A DNA stretch of 64,000 nt from Streptomyces sp. XY006 (GCF_002237655.1 NZ_NOKT01000013.1:124001-188000); one strand, 5' to 3'. Numbered from the stretch's first letter, positions 8,750 to 17,391 are shown. A program made the numbers and translations. Notes: generated by a model from the sequence alone, not told the origin.

Positions 8750-9874
8750 GTGACTGAGATCGAGATCGGGCGCGGCAAGCGCGGCCGCCGGGCGTACGCC
8801 TTCGACGACATCGCCGTCGTCCCCAGCCGCCGTACGCGGGACCCGAAGGAGGTCTCGATCGCCTGGCAGATCGACGCCTACCGCTTCGAGCTGCCCTTCC
8901 TGGCCGCTCCCATGGACTCGGTCGTCTCCCCGGCCACCGCCATCCGCATCGGCGAGCTCGGCGGCCTCGGCGTCCTCAACCTCGAAGGCCTGTGGACGCG
9001 CTACGAGGACCCGCAGCCGCTGCTGGACGAGATCACCGGTCTGGACGCGGAGACCGCGACCCGGCGCCTCCAGGAGATCTACGCGGCCCCGATCAAGGAG
9101 GAGCTGATCGGGCAGCGCATCAAGGAGGTCCGCGACTCCGGCGTCGTCACCGCCGCCGCGCTCTCCCCGCAGCGCACCGCCCAGTTCTCCAAGGCGGTCG
9201 TGGACGCGGGTGTGGACATCTTCGTCATCCGCGGTACGACGGTCTCGGCGGAGCACGTCTCCGGCTCGCACGAGCCGCTGAACCTGAAGCAGTTCATCTA
9301 CGAGCTCGACGTCCCGGTGATCGTCGGCGGCTGCGCCACGTACACGGCCGCCCTGCACCTGATGCGCACCGGCGCGGCCGGTGTGCTGGTCGGCTTCGGC
9401 GGCGGCGCCGCGCACACCACGCGCAACGTGCTCGGCATCCAGGTCCCGATGGCCACGGCCGTCGCCGACGTCGCCGCGGCCCGCCGCGACTACATGGACG
9501 AGTCGGGCGGCCGGTACGTGCACGTGATCGCGGACGGCGGTGTCGGCTGGTCCGGCGACCTGCCCAAGGCGATCGCCTGCGGCGCGGACGCGGTGATGAT
9601 GGGCTCCCCGCTGGCCCGCGCGACCGACGGTCCGGGCAAGGGCCACCACTGGGGCATGGAGGCGGTGAACGAGGAGCTGCCGCGCGGCAAGAAGGTCGCC
9701 CTCGGCACGGTCGGCACGCTGGAGGAGATCCTCACCGGTCCGTCCCACACGCCCGACGGTTCGATGAACCTCTTCGGCGCCCTGCGCCGCGCCATGTCCA
9801 CGACCGGCTACAGCGAGCTCAAGGAGTTCCAGCGGGTCGAGGTCACGGTGGCGGACTCGCAGCACCGGCGGTAA
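8750..9874 (+). CDS. guaB3: GuaB3 family IMP dehydrogenase-related protein, 374 aa
   Basis: Homologous over its whole length to the GuaB barrel (VVPSRRTRD..., FLAAPMDSVVSPATA, IVGGCATY, VIADGGVGWSGD) but without the CBS pair, hence about 125 residues shorter. This is the GuaB3 type of actinobacteria and cyanobacteria. In the catalytic loop, where GuaB has GSICTTR, this protein reads GAAHTTR, so the nucleophilic Cys is replaced by His222. Either it uses a different residue or it does not perform the standard reaction. GTG 8750 is preceded by GGGAAAGG. It lies directly downstream of guaB and before a strong terminator, so the two probably share an operon, although a separate promoter in the 105-bp gap is possible. 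Confidence 0.9.
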   Translation: MTEIEIGRGKRGRRAYAFDDIAVVPSRRTRDPKEVSIAWQIDAYRFELPFLAAPMDSVVSPATAIRIGELGGLGVLNLEGLWTRYEDPQPLLDEITGLDAETATRRLQEIYAAPIKEELIGQRIKEVRDSGVVTAAALSPQRTAQFSKAVVDAGVDIFVIRGTTVSAEHVSGSHEPLNLKQFIYELDVPVIVGGCATYTAALHLMRTGAAGVLVGFGGGAAHTTRNVLGIQVPMATAVADVAAARRDYMDESGGRYVHVIADGGVGWSGDLPKAIACGADAVMMGSPLARATDGPGKGHHWGMEAVNEELPRGKKVALGTVGTLEEILTGPSHTPDGSMNLFGALRRAMSTTGYSELKEFQRVEVTVADSQHRR

Positions 9875-9887
9875 CCCGCTCGCACGC

Positions 9888-9926
9888 AAAGGGGCCCGGC
9901 CACTCAGAGGAGTGACCGGGCCCTTT
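9888..9926 (+). terminator. Strong hairpin terminator after guaB3
   Basis: Inverted repeat AAAGGGGCCCGGCCACTC / GAGTGACCGGGCCCTTT with a 4-nt loop (AGAG), 14 nt after the guaB3 stop. The stem is about 17 bp with one bulge. Typical Streptomyces terminator without a long U-tract. Confidence 0.9.
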
Positions 9927-10162
9927 CGCATGCCCAAGTGGCTTTGCCGGGGCGCTTGTTGGCGCAGAGGGGCGCACGGTTGCCTTCGGGCCGTTCGGGT
10001 CGGTGAGGGGCGGTGGTGAGCCGCTAATGTCCGTGATCGGCGCCCCGGTTCCTCTGGGTGCCCCCTTCCAAGGACACGGTCCGGACCCCGCCCTCGGGGC
10101 CCGGCCCGACACCGACGAGCCGTTCACCGGGCCACTGGGCGGCGTCGTGGAAGGGGGCGCCC

Positions 10163-10258
10163 ATGGGTCGCCACCGCAAGCCCACCCGCTGGGACCGACT
10201 CCGTCTTCGGATGGTGCAGTGCCGGAGGAGGTGGATCTTGCGGATTTTCGGATGGTGA
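10163..10258 (+). CDS. Candidate 31-aa basic peptide
   Basis: ATG 10163 is preceded by GGAAGGGGG with 5-nt spacing, a very good ribosome site. The 31-residue product starts MGRHRKPTRW and is strongly basic (about 10 Arg/Lys), ending in an aromatic/hydrophobic tail (WILRIFGW). Its last codons run into the first copy of the tandem repeat described at 10245. I do not recognise the peptide. It could be a real small protein, a leader peptide for the structured repeats, or chance. No homologue or codon-usage test was possible. Confidence 0.3.
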   Translation: MGRHRKPTRWDRLRLRMVQCRRRWILRIFGW

Positions 10259-10451
10259 GCGGCCGCCCCCAAAAGGACTAGGGGCGGACACTCCGTGATC
10301 CATCCAGGAGCCTGCCGCAGTGCCCCCTGCGGTGGGCTCCACCCTTTTCGGATGGTGAGCGGCCACCCCCACGAGAACTAGGGGCGGACACTCCGTGATC
10401 CATCCAGGAGCCTGCCGCAGTGGCCTCTGCGGTGGGCTCCGTCTGTTTTCG
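10245..10451 (+). repeat. Two tandem ~100-bp structured repeats
   Basis: Unit 1 (10245-10344) and unit 2 (10345-10445) begin with TTTTCGGATGGTGAGCGGCC and are almost identical. A third copy stops after TTTTCG at 10446-10451, and a degenerate TTCGGATGGTG occurs upstream at 10207-10217. Each unit holds a G/C hairpin CCGCCCC/GGGGCGG (one mismatch in unit 2) and a second perfect hairpin GGAGCC-TG-CCGCAG ... CTGCGG-TG-GGCTCC. The 6-nt loop differs between copies (TGCCCC versus TGGCCT) while both stems are intact, and the hairpin is followed by TTTT. The 100-bp period is not a multiple of 3, so the repeats are not coding. They could be tandem rightward terminators or a structured RNA. Confidence 0.8.
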
Positions 10452-10517
10452 TAAGGTACCCGGGCCGGGTGCCGGGTGCCAGCAGTCGCCGGGCTCCCGC
10501 ACCTCGCGCGCCCCCCT

Positions 10518-11726
10518 TCACAACCGGTGCGCCGCCCCCGTAGGGGTCGCCCCCCGGGTGTCCAGCAGGAGCTGTGCCTTCACCGACAGGCCCTGGAGGT
10601 CGTACGTGCGGTGCTGCTGGAGCAGGATCGTCAGGTCCGCGTCGGCCGCTGCCTCGTAGAGGGAGTCCGCGCGGGGGACGGGGCGGTCCAGGACGCTCCA
10701 GGCGGGGACGTGAGGGTCGTGGTAGCTGACCGAGGCGCCCAGTTCCATCAGACGCTGGGCGATCTCCTGGGCCGGGGTGGCCTGGAGGTCGGCGAGGTCC
10801 GGCTTGTAGGTGACGCCGAGGAGGAGCACGCGCGCGCCCCGGGCCGACTTGCCGTGCTCGTTGAGGAGCGTGGCGGCGCGCTGGACGACGTAGCCGGGCA
10901 TGCGGCTGTTGACCTGCTGGGCCAGCTCCACCATGCGCAGGCCGCGGCCCGCCCGGCCGGTCAGGTCCTGGGGGACCGAGTGGCCGCCGACGCCCGGGCC
11001 CGGGCGGAAGGCCTGGAAGCCGAACGGCTTGGTCTCCGCGCAGCGGATGACGTCCCACAGGTCGACGCCGAGGTCGTGGCAGAGGACCGCCATCTCGTTG
11101 ACGAGGGCGATGTTCACATGCCGGTAGTTCGTCTCCAGCAGCTGCACGGTCTCCGCTTCGCGGGGTCCACGCGCGCGTACCACCTTGTCCGTCAGCCTGC
11201 CGTAGAACGCGGCGGCCGACTCGGTGCAGGCCGGGGTGAGGCCGCCGATGACCTTCGGGGTGGTGGCGGGCGTGACCTCGCGGTTGCCGGGGTCGACGCG
11301 GCTGGGGGAGTACGCCAGGTGGAAGTCGCGGCCCGCGCGCAGGCCGGAGCCCTCTTCCAGCAGCGGGCGCAGGAAGTCCTCCGTGGTCCCCGGGTGCACC
11401 GCCGACTCCAGGATCACCGTGGTGTGCGGGCGCAGGTGCGCGGCCAGGGTGCGGGCGGCGCTCTCCAGCGGGCCGAGGTCGGGCGTGCCGTCCGCGCCCG
11501 GCGGTGTCGGCGCGCAGAGCACCGCCGTGCGGACCCGGCCCAGCTCGGCCGGGTCGGTGGCCGGCCGGAAGCCCCCCGAGAGCATCCGGCGCAGCTCGGC
11601 GGGGCTGAGCGAGCCGGCTTCGGGGCCGGTCCGGTAGCCCAGGGTGGGGATGCCGGCGGCGACGGCGGCCTGGGCCAGGGGCAGGCCGTACGGGCCGAGT
11701 CCGATGACGGCGAGATCTGCGGGCAT
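10518..11726 (-). CDS. UDP-glucose/ManNAc dehydrogenase family protein with altered catalytic site, 402 aa
   Basis: Full-length nucleotide-sugar dehydrogenase architecture: N-terminal Rossmann domain (VIGLGPYGLPLA, residues 7-18), central helical domain (LLETNYRHVNIALVNE, about 196-211) and C-terminal domain (GARVLLLGVTYKPDLADLQ). Active enzymes of this family (Ugd, WecC) oxidise C6 of a UDP-sugar through a Cys in GG(H/S)C.P.D. Here the segment reads GGHSVPQD with Ser250, encoded TCG. The upstream SPER motif also reads SPSR. Both changes argue against normal dehydrogenase activity, so the protein may stop at the aldehyde stage, act on another substrate or be non-catalytic. ATG 11726 was chosen because it directly precedes the glycine motif; GGAAGG lies 12 nt before it. 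No polysaccharide genes are adjacent. Confidence 0.85.
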   Translation of the reverse strand: MPADLAVIGLGPYGLPLAQAAVAAGIPTLGYRTGPEAGSLSPAELRRMLSGGFRPATDPAELGRVRTAVLCAPTPPGADGTPDLGPLESAARTLAAHLRPHTTVILESAVHPGTTEDFLRPLLEEGSGLRAGRDFHLAYSPSRVDPGNREVTPATTPKVIGGLTPACTESAAAFYGRLTDKVVRARGPREAETVQLLETNYRHVNIALVNEMAVLCHDLGVDLWDVIRCAETKPFGFQAFRPGPGVGGHSVPQDLTGRAGRGLRMVELAQQVNSRMPGYVVQRAATLLNEHGKSARGARVLLLGVTYKPDLADLQATPAQEIAQRLMELGASVSYHDPHVPAWSVLDRPVPRADSLYEAAADADLTILLQQHRTYDLQGLSVKAQLLLDTRGATPTGAAHRL

Positions 11727-11996
11727 GGCGTGGCCGTCCTTCCCGATAACCGAAGTGGGACAGGTGCGCAAGCCCTGTGGACAGGACGGGCGAGCGCAAT
11801 GTCAGACTAGGAGTAAATATGACCGATATGCGGCATTGGCTGGCCGAGTTTCGGTGAGTGTTCCGTGACCGTTGTCCACAGGCTGGGGGTCCGTGGTGGC
11901 TGAAGTGGGGCAACACGGTCAGAATTTGGGCAGGGGATACGGACGGGGCTGCGCCCGACGGGTGCGGTCGGCGCGACCGATGAGCGGGAGGCAGCG

Positions 11997-13703
11997 GTGA
12001 GGACAGCGACACTCGGACCGGCGCAGCGCGCCGAGTCACTCGCATCGATGGCCGAGCGCGAGCTGGACGTGCTGGTCGTGGGCGCAGGCGTGGTCGGCGC
12101 GGGCACCGCTCTGGACGCGGTCACCAGAGGTCTGTCCACGGGCCTGGTCGAGGCGCGGGACTGGGCGTCCGGCACCTCCAGCCGGTCCAGCAAGCTGATC
12201 CACGGCGGCCTGCGCTATCTGGAGATGCTCGACTTCGCCCTGGTCAGGGAGGCCCTGAAGGAGCGCGGTCTGCTGCTGGAGCGGCTCGCCCCGCACCTGG
12301 TGAAGCCCGTGCCGTTCCTGTACCCGCTGCAGCACAAGGGCTGGGAGCGGCTGTACGCCGGATCGGGCGTCGCCCTGTACGACGCCATGTCCATGGCGCG
12401 CGGGCACGGCCGGGGCCTGCCCATGCACCGGCACCTGACGCGCGGTCACGCCCTGCGGGTGGCGCCCTGCTTGAGGAAGGACGCGCTGGTGGGGGCGTTG
12501 CAGTACTACGACGCCCAGATGGACGACGCCCGCTACGTCGCGACCCTGGTGCGCACGGCGGTCGCCTACGGCGCGAAGGCCGCCAACCGCGCGCGGGTGA
12601 CGGGCTTCCTGCGCGAGGGCGAGCGGGTCGTCGGCGCCAAGGTGCAGGACGTCGAAGGCGGCGGCGAGTACGAGATCCACGCCAAGCAGGTCGTCAACGC
12701 CACCGGCGTGTGGACGGACGACACGCAGGCCATGGTCGGTGAGCGCGGCCAGTTCCACGTCCGGGCGTCCAAGGGCATCCACCTGGTCGTGCCGCGCGAC
12801 CGGATCCACTCGACGACCGGGCTCATCCTGCGCACGGAGAAGTCCGTGCTGTTCGTCATCCCCTGGGGCCGGCACTGGATCGTCGGCACCACGGACACCG
12901 AGTGGGACCTCGACAAGGCCCACCCGGCGGCCTCCAGCGCGGACATCGACTACCTGCTCGAGCATGTGAACTCGGTCCTCGCGGTGCCCCTCACCAGGGA
13001 CGACGTCCAGGGCGTCTACGCGGGCCTGCGGCCCCTGCTCGCGGGCGAGTCGGACGCCACCAGCAAGCTGTCCCGCGAGCACACGGTGGCGCATCCGGTG
13101 CCGGGCCTGGTCGTCGTGGCGGGCGGCAAGTACACGACGTACCGGGTCATGGCCAAGGACGCGGTGGACGCGGCGGTGCACGGCCTGGACATGCGGGTCG
13201 CCGAGTGCGTCACCGAGGAGGTGCCGCTGCTGGGCGCCGAGGGCTACCGGGCGATGTGGAACGCGCGGGCGCGGATCGCCGCCGGGACCGGCCTCCACGT
13301 GGTGCGCGTGGAGCACCTGCTGAACCGCTACGGGGCGATGACGGAGGAACTCCTCGAACTCATCGCCGAGGACCCGTCGCTCGGGGAGCCGCTGCCGGCG
13401 GCCGACGACTACCTGCGCGCCGAGATCGTCTACGCGGCCTCGCACGAGGGGGCGCGGCATCTGGACGACGTGCTGACGCGGCGCACGCGCATCTCGATCG
13501 AGACCTTCGACCGGGGCACGCGCAGCGCCCGGGACGCCGCCGAGCTGATGGCGCCGGTCCTCGGCTGGGACAAGGACCAGATCGAGCGCGAGGTGCAGCA
13601 CTACGAGAAGCGGGTGGAGGCCGAGCGGGAGTCGCAGCGGCAGCCGGACGACCTGACGGCGGACGCGGCGCGGCTGGGGGCGCCGGACATCGTGCCGTTG
13701 TAG
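11997..13703 (+). CDS. glpD: Glycerol-3-phosphate dehydrogenase GlpD, 568 aa
   Basis: FAD-dependent, membrane-associated oxidation of glycerol-3-phosphate to dihydroxyacetone phosphate with electrons passed to quinone. The FAD-binding motif VVGAGVVGAG is at about residues 27-36, followed by the family signatures SRSSKLIHGGLRYLE and, further on, WTDDTQAM, HLVVPRDR, IVGTTDTEW and a C-terminal helical domain (DDYLRAEIVYAASHEGARHLDDVLTRRTR, split by typical contacts). Length is normal. GTG 11997 follows GGGAGGCAGC, a good ribosome site. The 270 bp before it are shared with the divergent dehydrogenase homologue. No glpF or glpK genes are nearby, so it is likely transcribed alone. Confidence 0.95.
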   Translation: MRTATLGPAQRAESLASMAERELDVLVVGAGVVGAGTALDAVTRGLSTGLVEARDWASGTSSRSSKLIHGGLRYLEMLDFALVREALKERGLLLERLAPHLVKPVPFLYPLQHKGWERLYAGSGVALYDAMSMARGHGRGLPMHRHLTRGHALRVAPCLRKDALVGALQYYDAQMDDARYVATLVRTAVAYGAKAANRARVTGFLREGERVVGAKVQDVEGGGEYEIHAKQVVNATGVWTDDTQAMVGERGQFHVRASKGIHLVVPRDRIHSTTGLILRTEKSVLFVIPWGRHWIVGTTDTEWDLDKAHPAASSADIDYLLEHVNSVLAVPLTRDDVQGVYAGLRPLLAGESDATSKLSREHTVAHPVPGLVVVAGGKYTTYRVMAKDAVDAAVHGLDMRVAECVTEEVPLLGAEGYRAMWNARARIAAGTGLHVVRVEHLLNRYGAMTEELLELIAEDPSLGEPLPAADDYLRAEIVYAASHEGARHLDDVLTRRTRISIETFDRGTRSARDAAELMAPVLGWDKDQIEREVQHYEKRVEAERESQRQPDDLTADAARLGAPDIVPL

Positions 13704-13799
13704 GCGGCCCGGCCCGCTGTGCGGCCCCTCCCCCCACGCGCACACACATCACCCGAACGAGTGTCGGGGGATGGGATCTCCGTTCGGGGCCCGGTCGTT

Positions 13800-14843
13800 T
13801 CACATGGTGCGGGGGCAGAACTCGGCCGCGAGCACCGCGGGTTCGAGACCGGGATCGGCTATCGCGTCCGTGTTCACGCGGAGGGTGAGGACACGCCGGC
13901 CGTCGACGGTGGCCGCGCTGCGCACATAGCTGCCGGATATGTGCCCGTTGTGTCCCCACACGGTCGTGCCGCACGGCAGCTTCTCGGGGAACAGCCCCAT
14001 GCCGTACGCGCCGTGTGCGGCACGGGTGTCGAGCATCTCGCGCAGCCGGCGCGGGGGCAGCAGCCGGCCGCCGAGCAGGGCCGCGTAGAAGCGGTCCAGG
14101 TCGGCCAGTGTGGTCACCATCTCGCCCGCGGCTCCGGCCGCCCGCGGGTCGAGAGCGGTGACGTCGGTTCCGTCGGCGGCGTAGGAGCGGCCGTGCGGGG
14201 AGGGCAGCGAGGAGCGTGATCCGGGGAAGGAGGTGCCCGTCAGGCCCAGCGGGGTGATGATGCGGCGCTCGGTCTCGGCGGCGTACGAGTCGCCGGTGAC
14301 CTGCTCGACGACCATGCCGAGCAGGACGTAGTTGGTGTTCGAGTAGGAGAAGCGGCCGCGTTCGGCCGGGGGGTGGGTGAGAGCTATGCGCACGGCCTGA
14401 TCGGGTGTGACGGGCGTGGTGCCGTCGGTGGCCGCGGTGAAGTCGTACAGACCGCTGGTGTGGGTGAGCAGGGAGCGCAGGGTCAGCGCGCGGCCGTCGT
14501 TGCCGGCGCCCCGCACCAGACCGGGCAGGTGCCGCTCCACGGTGTCGGACAGCGACAGCCGGTCCTCGGCGGCCAGTTGCAGCACGACGGTGGCGATGAA
14601 CGTCTTGGTGATGCTGCCGGCGCGGAAGTGGTCCGACCGGGCGATTCCCGGCCCGGCCTGGGCATAGCGGGTGGTGGTCCCCTCCCGGGCCAGCAGGGCC
14701 GCGGCGGGTGCCCGGCCCCGGGTCACGAGCAACGGCAGCACGGCGTCCGTGGGCGGCACGGACAGGGCCGAGGAATCGGCGGGCGGCAACCCCAGCAGGA
14801 CCACGACCAGGGGCAGGGCCGGCAGCGTCCGGAAGGACGGCAT
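13800..14843 (-). CDS. Secreted serine hydrolase, beta-lactamase class C / DD-peptidase type, 347 aa
   Basis: N-terminal hydrophobic signal sequence (residues 8-27). Then come the penicillin-recognising motifs of class C: SITK with nucleophile Ser77 and Lys80, YSN at 167-169, and a C-terminal GHNG near 307-310 in place of KTG. These fit the D-alanyl-D-alanine carboxypeptidase / esterase (Pfam beta-lactamase) group, acting outside the membrane on peptidoglycan stem peptides or small esters. GGGAGG 8 nt before ATG 14843 sets the start; an open frame continuing upstream past 16.8 kb is an artefact of GC content. Convergent with glpD. Confidence 0.9.
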   Translation of the reverse strand: MPSFRTLPALPLVVVLLGLPPADSSALSVPPTDAVLPLLVTRGRAPAAALLAREGTTTRYAQAGPGIARSDHFRAGSITKTFIATVVLQLAAEDRLSLSDTVERHLPGLVRGAGNDGRALTLRSLLTHTSGLYDFTAATDGTTPVTPDQAVRIALTHPPAERGRFSYSNTNYVLLGMVVEQVTGDSYAAETERRIITPLGLTGTSFPGSRSSLPSPHGRSYAADGTDVTALDPRAAGAAGEMVTTLADLDRFYAALLGGRLLPPRRLREMLDTRAAHGAYGMGLFPEKLPCGTTVWGHNGHISGSYVRSAATVDGRRVLTLRVNTDAIADPGLEPAVLAAEFCPRTM

Positions 14844-15206
14844 ACGGGCACCTCCCTGGTCGGGGCGTCGGGGCGTCGGGGCGTCGGGGTGTCGGGGTGT
14901 CGTGGTGTGGGGTGTCGGGACGTCGAGGCGTCGGGTGCGTGCGGGCGTCGGGGAGTCAGGGCGTTGCAGTATCGCGGAGAGGGGGAGCGTAGGGGAGTGG
15001 GAGTGTGAGGTGTCGGGCGTCGGGCCCGGGTGTGCCTCGGGCGTGGGCGCCGGGGGCCCATCATGCAGGGCGGGGCCGGGTCCGCCGCGGGCGGGTTCCG
15101 GCGGGGCGGACCCCCGGGTGCTTGGCCAGGGGCCCCCTGGGCACTTGGCACTTGTCGGGTGAGAGACAATGGAGGCTCTGTCAGGGCGGGTTGTATGAGG
15201 GGACGC
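14844..15206. other. Intergenic region with 8-bp tandem repeats
   Basis: 363 bp between the divergent hydrolase and first kinase gene. From 14862 the octamer GGGGCGTC or GGGGTGTC is repeated five times in perfect register (to 14901) and then degenerates to about 14965. No convincing ORF. Promoters for both neighbours should lie between about 14970 and 15190; I cannot pinpoint them. Confidence 0.6.
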
Positions 15207-17237
15207 ATGTCGGAGGCGGAGCGGGCGGGCACATCTCGTCAGGACACTCGTCAGGACAACAAGGAGCGTCTCCTCGCGGGGCGTTACCGGCTGGGCAACG
15301 TGCTGGGCCGCGGAGGCATGGGCACCGTCTGGCGGGCCCAGGACGAAACCCTGGGGCGGACGGTCGCCGTCAAGGAGCTGCGGTTCCCGTCGAACATCGA
15401 CGAGGACGAGAAGCGGCGGCTGATCACGCGGACGCTGCGCGAGGCCAAGGCGATCGCACGGATCCGCAACAACAGCGCCGTGACGGTGTACGACGTGGTC
15501 CAAGAGGACGACCGGCCCTGGATCGTCATGGAGCTCGTCGAGGGCAAGTCGCTCGCCGAGGTCATCCGGGAGGACGGCCTCCTCGAACCGAAGCGCGCGG
15601 CGGAGGTCGGGCTCGCCGTCCTGGACGTGCTGCGGTCCGCGCACCGCGAGGGCATCCTGCACCGCGACGTGAAGCCGTCCAACGTGCTGATCGCCGAGGA
15701 CGGCCGGGTCGTGCTCACCGACTTCGGCATCGCGCAGGTCGAGGGCGACCCGTCCATCACCTCGACCGGCATGCTCGTCGGCGCGCCCTCCTACATCTCC
15801 CCGGAGCGGGCGCGCGGGCACAAGCCGGGCCCGGCGGCCGACCTGTGGTCGCTCGGCGGGCTGCTGTACGCGGCGGTGGAAGGCGCGCCGCCGTACGACA
15901 AGGGGTCGGCCATAGCGACGCTGACGGCCGTGATGACCGAGCCGCTGGAGGAGCCGAAGAACGCCGGTCCGCTGACGGACGTCATCCACGGGCTGCTCAC
16001 CAAGGACCCCGCCCAGCGGCTCGACGACGCGGGCGCCCGGGCGATGCTGAACGCGGTCATCCACGCACCCGCCAAGGCCGACGCGGAGCCGCTGGACGCG
16101 ACGAAGGTCGTGCCGTTGCCCGCGCAGCCGGACAGGGCGTCGGGCAAGGGGAGTTCGGGCGGCAAGCGGGGCGAGGAGGCCGGGGAGCGGCTGCGCGGCG
16201 CCCTGCGCTCGGTGCGCAAGGCCGCGACGGGAGCGGCGGCCGCCGGGGCCGCGTCCGGGACCGCCGAGTCCGCTTCCGGCCCGGACGGCCGGGCGGAGCG
16301 GTCCGCGGGCGCGGGTGCAGTCGCCGGATCGTCGTCGAGTCCGGTGCCGGGCCAGGCGTCGGCCGCCGAGCCCGCCGCCGGGACCGGTGAGAAGCAGACT
16401 GGGAAGCAGACGAAGACCGGCTCCGGAGGCCGGAGTTCGGGGTGGCCCGTGATGCCGCCGCCGGACCTGCCGCCGAGGCCGGCGCCCCGGGCGCCGCTCA
16501 CCGACGTGGTGCCGCGGCGCACGCTGCTGATCATCGCGGTGGTCGTGGCGCTGGCCGTGATCGGCACGGTGCTCGCCATCGTGCTCAGCGGGGACGACGA
16601 CAAGGGATCGCAGGGTGCCCGCGGCGCCGGCGGCAAGACCGTCGCCACCGCGCCGAGCAGCCCCGACACCAAGGGCGACGAGAGCGACGGCACGCGCACG
16701 GACGGCGCGCAGAGCCCCAAGCCCTCCGGCCCGGCCTCCAACAGCACACCCGGCAGCGGGTCCGGCGCCTCCGACGGCAGCGGCTCCTCCGAAGGGGACG
16801 GCACGGCGGCCGAGTCGACGCACCAGGGCGGCCAGGGGTACTCGATCGGCCTGCCGAAGGGCTGGAAGTACCAGTCCACGGGTGCGGCGGGGGACCGCTT
16901 CACCGGCCCCGACGGGCAGAAGCTGCTGATCGCCTGGACGTCCACGCCCAAGGGCGACCCGGTGGCGGACTGGGAGAGCCAGGAGCGCTACATGCAGCGC
17001 GCGCAGTACCAGAAGATCCGAATAGAGAAGGTGGACTACCGGGGCTGGAACACCGCCGACTGGGAGTTCACCTACACGGACGGGGGCACCAAGTACCGGA
17101 CGATCGACCGCGGTTTCGTCGTCGACGACCGGCAGGGGTACGCCCTGATGTACACGGCGAAGGCAGCCGACTGGGACGGCGAGCTGCGCAAGGAGACCTG
17201 GCGGACGCTGACCAAGACCTTCGAACCCAAGTCCTGA
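15207..17237 (+). CDS. Transmembrane Ser/Thr protein kinase 1 of the array, 676 aa
   Basis: Hanks-type kinase domain at residues 26-290 with glycine loop GRGGMG, ATP-anchoring Lys56 (VAVKEL), catalytic HRDVKPSN (Asp154), DFG at 172-174 and PERARG. All residues for activity are present. A Ser/Pro/Gly-rich juxtamembrane linker leads to one transmembrane helix (TLLIIAVVVALAVIGTVLAIVL is split as residues ~434-455). A flexible linker and an extracytoplasmic domain follow (GYSIGLPKGWKYQ ... WRTLTKTFEPKS, last ~140 residues), related to those of kinases 2, 3, 5 and 6. ATG 15207 preceded by GAGGGG was chosen; ATG 15195 is an alternative. First of six consecutive kinase genes on this strand; I recall a kinase cluster at this locus in S. 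coelicolor (SCO4775-4779) linked to the spore-wall synthesis complex. Confidence 0.92.
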   Translation: MSEAERAGTSRQDTRQDNKERLLAGRYRLGNVLGRGGMGTVWRAQDETLGRTVAVKELRFPSNIDEDEKRRLITRTLREAKAIARIRNNSAVTVYDVVQEDDRPWIVMELVEGKSLAEVIREDGLLEPKRAAEVGLAVLDVLRSAHREGILHRDVKPSNVLIAEDGRVVLTDFGIAQVEGDPSITSTGMLVGAPSYISPERARGHKPGPAADLWSLGGLLYAAVEGAPPYDKGSAIATLTAVMTEPLEEPKNAGPLTDVIHGLLTKDPAQRLDDAGARAMLNAVIHAPAKADAEPLDATKVVPLPAQPDRASGKGSSGGKRGEEAGERLRGALRSVRKAATGAAAAGAASGTAESASGPDGRAERSAGAGAVAGSSSSPVPGQASAAEPAAGTGEKQTGKQTKTGSGGRSSGWPVMPPPDLPPRPAPRAPLTDVVPRRTLLIIAVVVALAVIGTVLAIVLSGDDDKGSQGARGAGGKTVATAPSSPDTKGDESDGTRTDGAQSPKPSGPASNSTPGSGSGASDGSGSSEGDGTAAESTHQGGQGYSIGLPKGWKYQSTGAAGDRFTGPDGQKLLIAWTSTPKGDPVADWESQERYMQRAQYQKIRIEKVDYRGWNTADWEFTYTDGGTKYRTIDRGFVVDDRQGYALMYTAKAADWDGELRKETWRTLTKTFEPKS

Positions 17238-17391
17238 GCATGAGGGCCCCCGGGTTTGGGGAGGCAGATCTGGTCATCCCCACATTGCGGGTTGCCTGCG
17301 GCACGTATCGTAAATGTTTGCGGACCGTGCGCAGCCGGAACGGACTGTGGGGCGAACGGATGTGACCGACCGGGCCGACGGGGGAGGCAAC

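Noticed and set aside
7118..9937. A 939-codon minus-strand frame across guaB and guaB3
   Set aside because: Antisense shadow of two well-supported genes; composition (Arg/His/Val/Gly) is typical of the reverse complement of GC-rich coding sequence.
14862..14901. CRISPR-like array
   Set aside because: The 8-bp period without spacers, and no cas genes nearby, identify a simple tandem repeat.
15030..15206. Earlier start for kinase 1, adding about 59 residues
   Set aside because: The extra peptide is Gly/Arg-rich without conservation to the other kinases, and GAGGGG before ATG 15207 is the better ribosome site.
14844..16823. Extension of the serine hydrolase frame upstream to 16823
   Set aside because: The extension is antisense to kinase 1, while ATG 14843 has a perfect ribosome site and is followed directly by a signal peptide.
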